Positions 61,723 to 64,000 of a DNA stretch of 64,000 nt are shown here, one piece after another. The notes below the pieces were generated by a model, which did not search any database, was not told where the DNA came from, and was given only the letters and a program-made list of their open reading frames with translations. The stretch is from positions 1-64,000 of the forward strand of contig NZ_CANLCI010000001.1 of assembly GCF_947489035.1 (NCBI RefSeq), given 5' to 3'. Both the position numbers and the translations under genes were made by a program. Source of the DNA: an uncultured Ferrimonas sp. Its GTDB lineage: Bacteria; Pseudomonadota; Gammaproteobacteria; Enterobacterales; Shewanellaceae. Each line of letters opens with the position of its first letter. Positions within the stretch are counted from its first letter, which is position 1.

Positions 61723-62312
61723 TCGTTAACCAGCCAGCCGTTACTGACCGCCAACTCAACCTGTTCACCCACGTATTGCCACAAGGCCGGCGCACTGCGC
61801 TGAAGATGGCGATTGCGCTGCAGCACCTGCGTTTTGCTGACACGGTGGCGCGCCCAACTGCCGCCATTATTGGCCATGTTTTGCAGCAGCGGTAAGATCC
61901 GATCCATCGCCTTGGCAAAGCAGGCATCGGCGCTTTGCGCCTGTTCAAACTCTTGCCACAGAGCCAGTAACGGTTGCCCCTGCGCCGCCGGTAGCAAGCC
62001 AAAGATCCGCTGAGCGGCCAACAGCTCTTGCGCCGACTGCGCCGCCATATCGACATCCGTTGCAAAGGCAAAGGTGTCGCCGGCATCCACTTCCACGATG
62101 TCGTGGATCAACAGCATTTGGATCACTCGCTCGATACTGACCTGTGCACCGGCGTAAGGACGCAACGTCTGCGCAACCAACGCAATGTGCCAACTGTGTT
62201 CGGCGCTGTTTTCAGGGCGATCGTTATCAGCCTTTACCGTGGTCTGCCGATACACCGCTTTCAGCTTTTCTAGCTCTTGCAGAAATTGCATTTGTTGGGT
62301 CAGGTTTGTCAT
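61719..62312 (-). CDS. HD domain hydrolase (YfbR-like)
   Basis: A 197-residue HD-fold metal hydrolase: SAEHSWHIALVA and LLIHDIVEVDAGDT supply the H...HD...D ligands. Relatives include the 5'-deoxynucleotidase YfbR. AAGGGAAAAAG precedes the ATG. Convergent with the DUF3365 gene with a four-base overlap. Confidence 0.9.
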   Translation of the reverse strand: MTNLTQQMQFLQELEKLKAVYRQTTVKADNDRPENSAEHSWHIALVAQTLRPYAGAQVSIERVIQMLLIHDIVEVDAGDTFAFATDVDMAAQSAQELLAAQRIFGLLPAAQGQPLLALWQEFEQAQSADACFAKAMDRILPLLQNMANNGGSWARHRVSKTQVLQRNRHLQRSAPALWQYVGEQVELAVSNGWLVND

Positions 62313-62603
62313 CTTTTTCCCTTACTTTTATTATGTTTTTGTAGTCGGCAATCGCCAGTTTTTACGCGGATGTTACCCCGTGTATTTGGCCGTAAAAACC
62401 CGTGTAAGAGATCCGCTCAGAGGGCACTAAGCGGTTGACCAAACGGTGAATAAGCCTCGACCATTTGTCGCCAAAACCCCGAGTCAACTCACACTTTCTG
62501 CCGCACTTTGCCGCCATTTGGGGTTGGGATCAAGGTTCTCAGCTAGACAGCATGCGACCATACTCGCAGCTATTTTTATTGCCAACACTGAGAACCTGCC
62601 ACC

Positions 62604-64000
62604 TTGTTGCTGCCACGAGTAAACCCCTTGCATATTGCGATTAATTTACGCGGACTTTTGGCCGTGTGTTTCAGCTGCCTGACGCTGTTGCTGCTGCAAC
62701 CAGCACTGGCGCAAGAATCGGATCACATTCCCAGTATTGATCCTAACAAGCCGACGCTGCTGATCGGCTTTCCGCAGAAGCATATCGAGCCCTACGCCAT
62801 TTCGGATGAACGCGGCCACATCTACGGCCTGCTGCCCTCGTTAATGCAGCTGTATGCGAAGAATGCCGGTTACAACGTGGTCTTTAAGCCCTACCCCACT
62901 TTCAGCGATGTGCTCACAGAGTTTAAAAAAGGCAAGCTAGACGTGATGGTTGGGGTAACGGCCACCATCGAACGTCAGTCTTACATGAGCTTCAGCGATC
63001 CCATCATCGCGGTGCACCGAGCGGTGATTGGCAAGCAGCGTTACGACAACTACAAAGTGCTCAATGGCAAAGCGATCTCGGCCATTGAAGGCTTTGCCGA
63101 TTCCAGCTTTATTCGCAGCTATCTGCCCGAAGCGCAGATTTTCCCAGTGCCAAGCAACAAAGAGGCGATCAATTCCATCGCCTTAGGGCTTACCGACGCC
63201 CAAATTGGCGATGGCATTATGCTGTACGAACATTACTTAAACAGCCCATTCCAGAACGATGTGGAACTGTCGGTGATGACGGATCTGCCGCCAGACACCA
63301 TGCACCTAGGGGTAGCGAAGAGCCGCCCCGAACTGCTTGAGCAGCTGAACCGCGCCATTTTAGTGAGCCATCAAGACAACAGCCGCGACGTAATTGTGAA
63401 ACGCTGGCTAAACAGTTTTCAGCAACAGGTGTTGCAGCCGTTGAATGGCTTAAACCTCACCGATCTAGAAAAAACCTGGATTGCCCGCAATATCATGGTG
63501 CCAATTGGGGTGGCTTCCGATTGGCAACCCATCGAGTTTATTGATGAGCAGGGGCGCCACCGTGGCATTGCCGCCGACGTACTGGCCGAAGTTTCCAAAA
63601 TTACCGGTTTGCAGTTCACCACCATCAGCCACCCGCTGCACAGTGAAAACTTCAAAGCGTTTCTTGATGACCAATTCCGAGTGATGTCGACCCTGTCGCC
63701 ATCGCCACTGCGTTACCGCACCATGCTGTTCACCCAGCCCTTTATGAAAGAGCCTTGGGGGCTTATTGGCCGCAGCGACGAACACCAATACGATCTCTCC
63801 TTTAATGCCTTAAACCGAGACGATCTGATTGGGGTGATCCGCGATACCTACGGCACAGAAATGGCGCGGGAATACTGCGTTAACTGTTCGCTGCGCTCCT
63901 ACAACAACATCACCGAGCTGCTGAGCGCCGTAAATCAAGGCGACATCGACGTGGCGGTCACCTCACTGATTTTGGCCTCTGAACAGTTACAACAGCTGTA
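62604..64000 (+). CDS. Sensor protein with tandem solute-binding domains (partial, 3' end off window)
   Basis: At least 465 residues, open at the right edge. A signal (LLAVCFSCLTLLLLQPALA) is followed by two family-3 solute-binding domains in a row: first from TLLIGFPQKHIEPYAIS to about residue 270, second from WIARNIMVPIGVASDW. Such tandem periplasmic (Venus-flytrap) domains are typical of BvgS/EvgS-type histidine kinases and of cyclic di-GMP enzymes; the catalytic part lies outside. No ATG fits: an in-frame TGA precedes, and TTG at 62604 or 62607 is the start. Confidence 0.82.
   Translation, partial: MLLPRVNPLHIAINLRGLLAVCFSCLTLLLLQPALAQESDHIPSIDPNKPTLLIGFPQKHIEPYAISDERGHIYGLLPSLMQLYAKNAGYNVVFKPYPTFSDVLTEFKKGKLDVMVGVTATIERQSYMSFSDPIIAVHRAVIGKQRYDNYKVLNGKAISAIEGFADSSFIRSYLPEAQIFPVPSNKEAINSIALGLTDAQIGDGIMLYEHYLNSPFQNDVELSVMTDLPPDTMHLGVAKSRPELLEQLNRAILVSHQDNSRDVIVKRWLNSFQQQVLQPLNGLNLTDLEKTWIARNIMVPIGVASDWQPIEFIDEQGRHRGIAADVLAEVSKITGLQFTTISHPLHSENFKAFLDDQFRVMSTLSPSPLRYRTMLFTQPFMKEPWGLIGRSDEHQYDLSFNALNRDDLIGVIRDTYGTEMAREYCVNCSLRSYNNITELLSAVNQGDIDVAVTSLILASEQLQQL

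Overview
The window is a dense piece of a gammaproteobacterial chromosome of marine/aquatic Alteromonadales type, most like Shewanella or Ferrimonas. The evidence is a complete Na+-translocating NADH:quinone reductase operon (nqrABCDEF plus nqrM), a tamA-tamB pair, a very large subtilase ending in a GlyGly-CTERM-like sorting tail, a DUF3360 transporter, a CCGSCS-type microprotein, a UPF0149 protein, and many Glu/Gln-rich, moderately GC-rich genes. I recognise no rRNA, tRNA, CRISPR array, prophage or insertion sequence. Several genes appear to start at TTG behind a good Shine-Dalgarno.

Layout. 1-236 is a hairpin-rich stretch without a convincing gene. 326-4584 (minus) is a coupled DUF1501-DUF1800 pair of exported proteins. 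5106-9584 (minus) is a candidate iron-responsive unit of porin, imelysin, di-heme oxidoreductase and a 55-residue Cys-rich microprotein. 9905-11705 (plus) carries a PepT-like peptidase and a nuclease-fold lipoprotein. 11829-19123 (minus) carries a CadC/ToxR-like membrane regulator with a beta-propeller and the 1704-residue subtilase. 19548-30957 holds housekeeping and metabolic genes: phnA, an alginate-export-type porin, a LysR regulator divergent from a DUF962 gene, yqhD, a GcvR-like ACT protein, a DUF3360 permease, an M14-type deacylase, cysE and a CBS protein. 31408-37106 is tamA-tamB. 37103-43886 holds an EAL phosphodiesterase, rplY, a HU-like protein, a candidate small RNA, a GNAT and an RDD protein. 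43972-45432 is an arsR-permease pair with a 38-nt palindromic operator and lower GC. 46688-52843 is the nqr operon. 52924-57538 holds a sterol-desaturase-like enzyme, dgkA-eptA (overlapping) and a His-rich metal transporter with its MarR regulator. 57825-62312 holds a GNAT, an AidB-like flavoprotein, a DUF134 regulator with a NifX-like protein, a monoheme DUF3365 protein and an HD hydrolase. A sensor-type protein with tandem solute-binding domains runs off the right edge.

How the genes work together. Several regulator-operator-target sets can be read directly: ArsR with the palindrome over the permease promoter; MarR with repeated AGTTTGA sites ahead of the metal transporter; DUF134 protein with two identical TGGCATATGCCA palindromes 31 bp apart between the DUF134-NifX operon and the cytochrome-like gene; a Fur-box-like site ahead of the porin-imelysin operon; and an exact CRP consensus between lysR and the DUF962 gene. 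DgkA and EptA form a metabolic pair: EptA releases diacylglycerol when it moves phosphoethanolamine to lipid A, and DgkA recycles it. All functions are read from sequence by eye; no database search was run.
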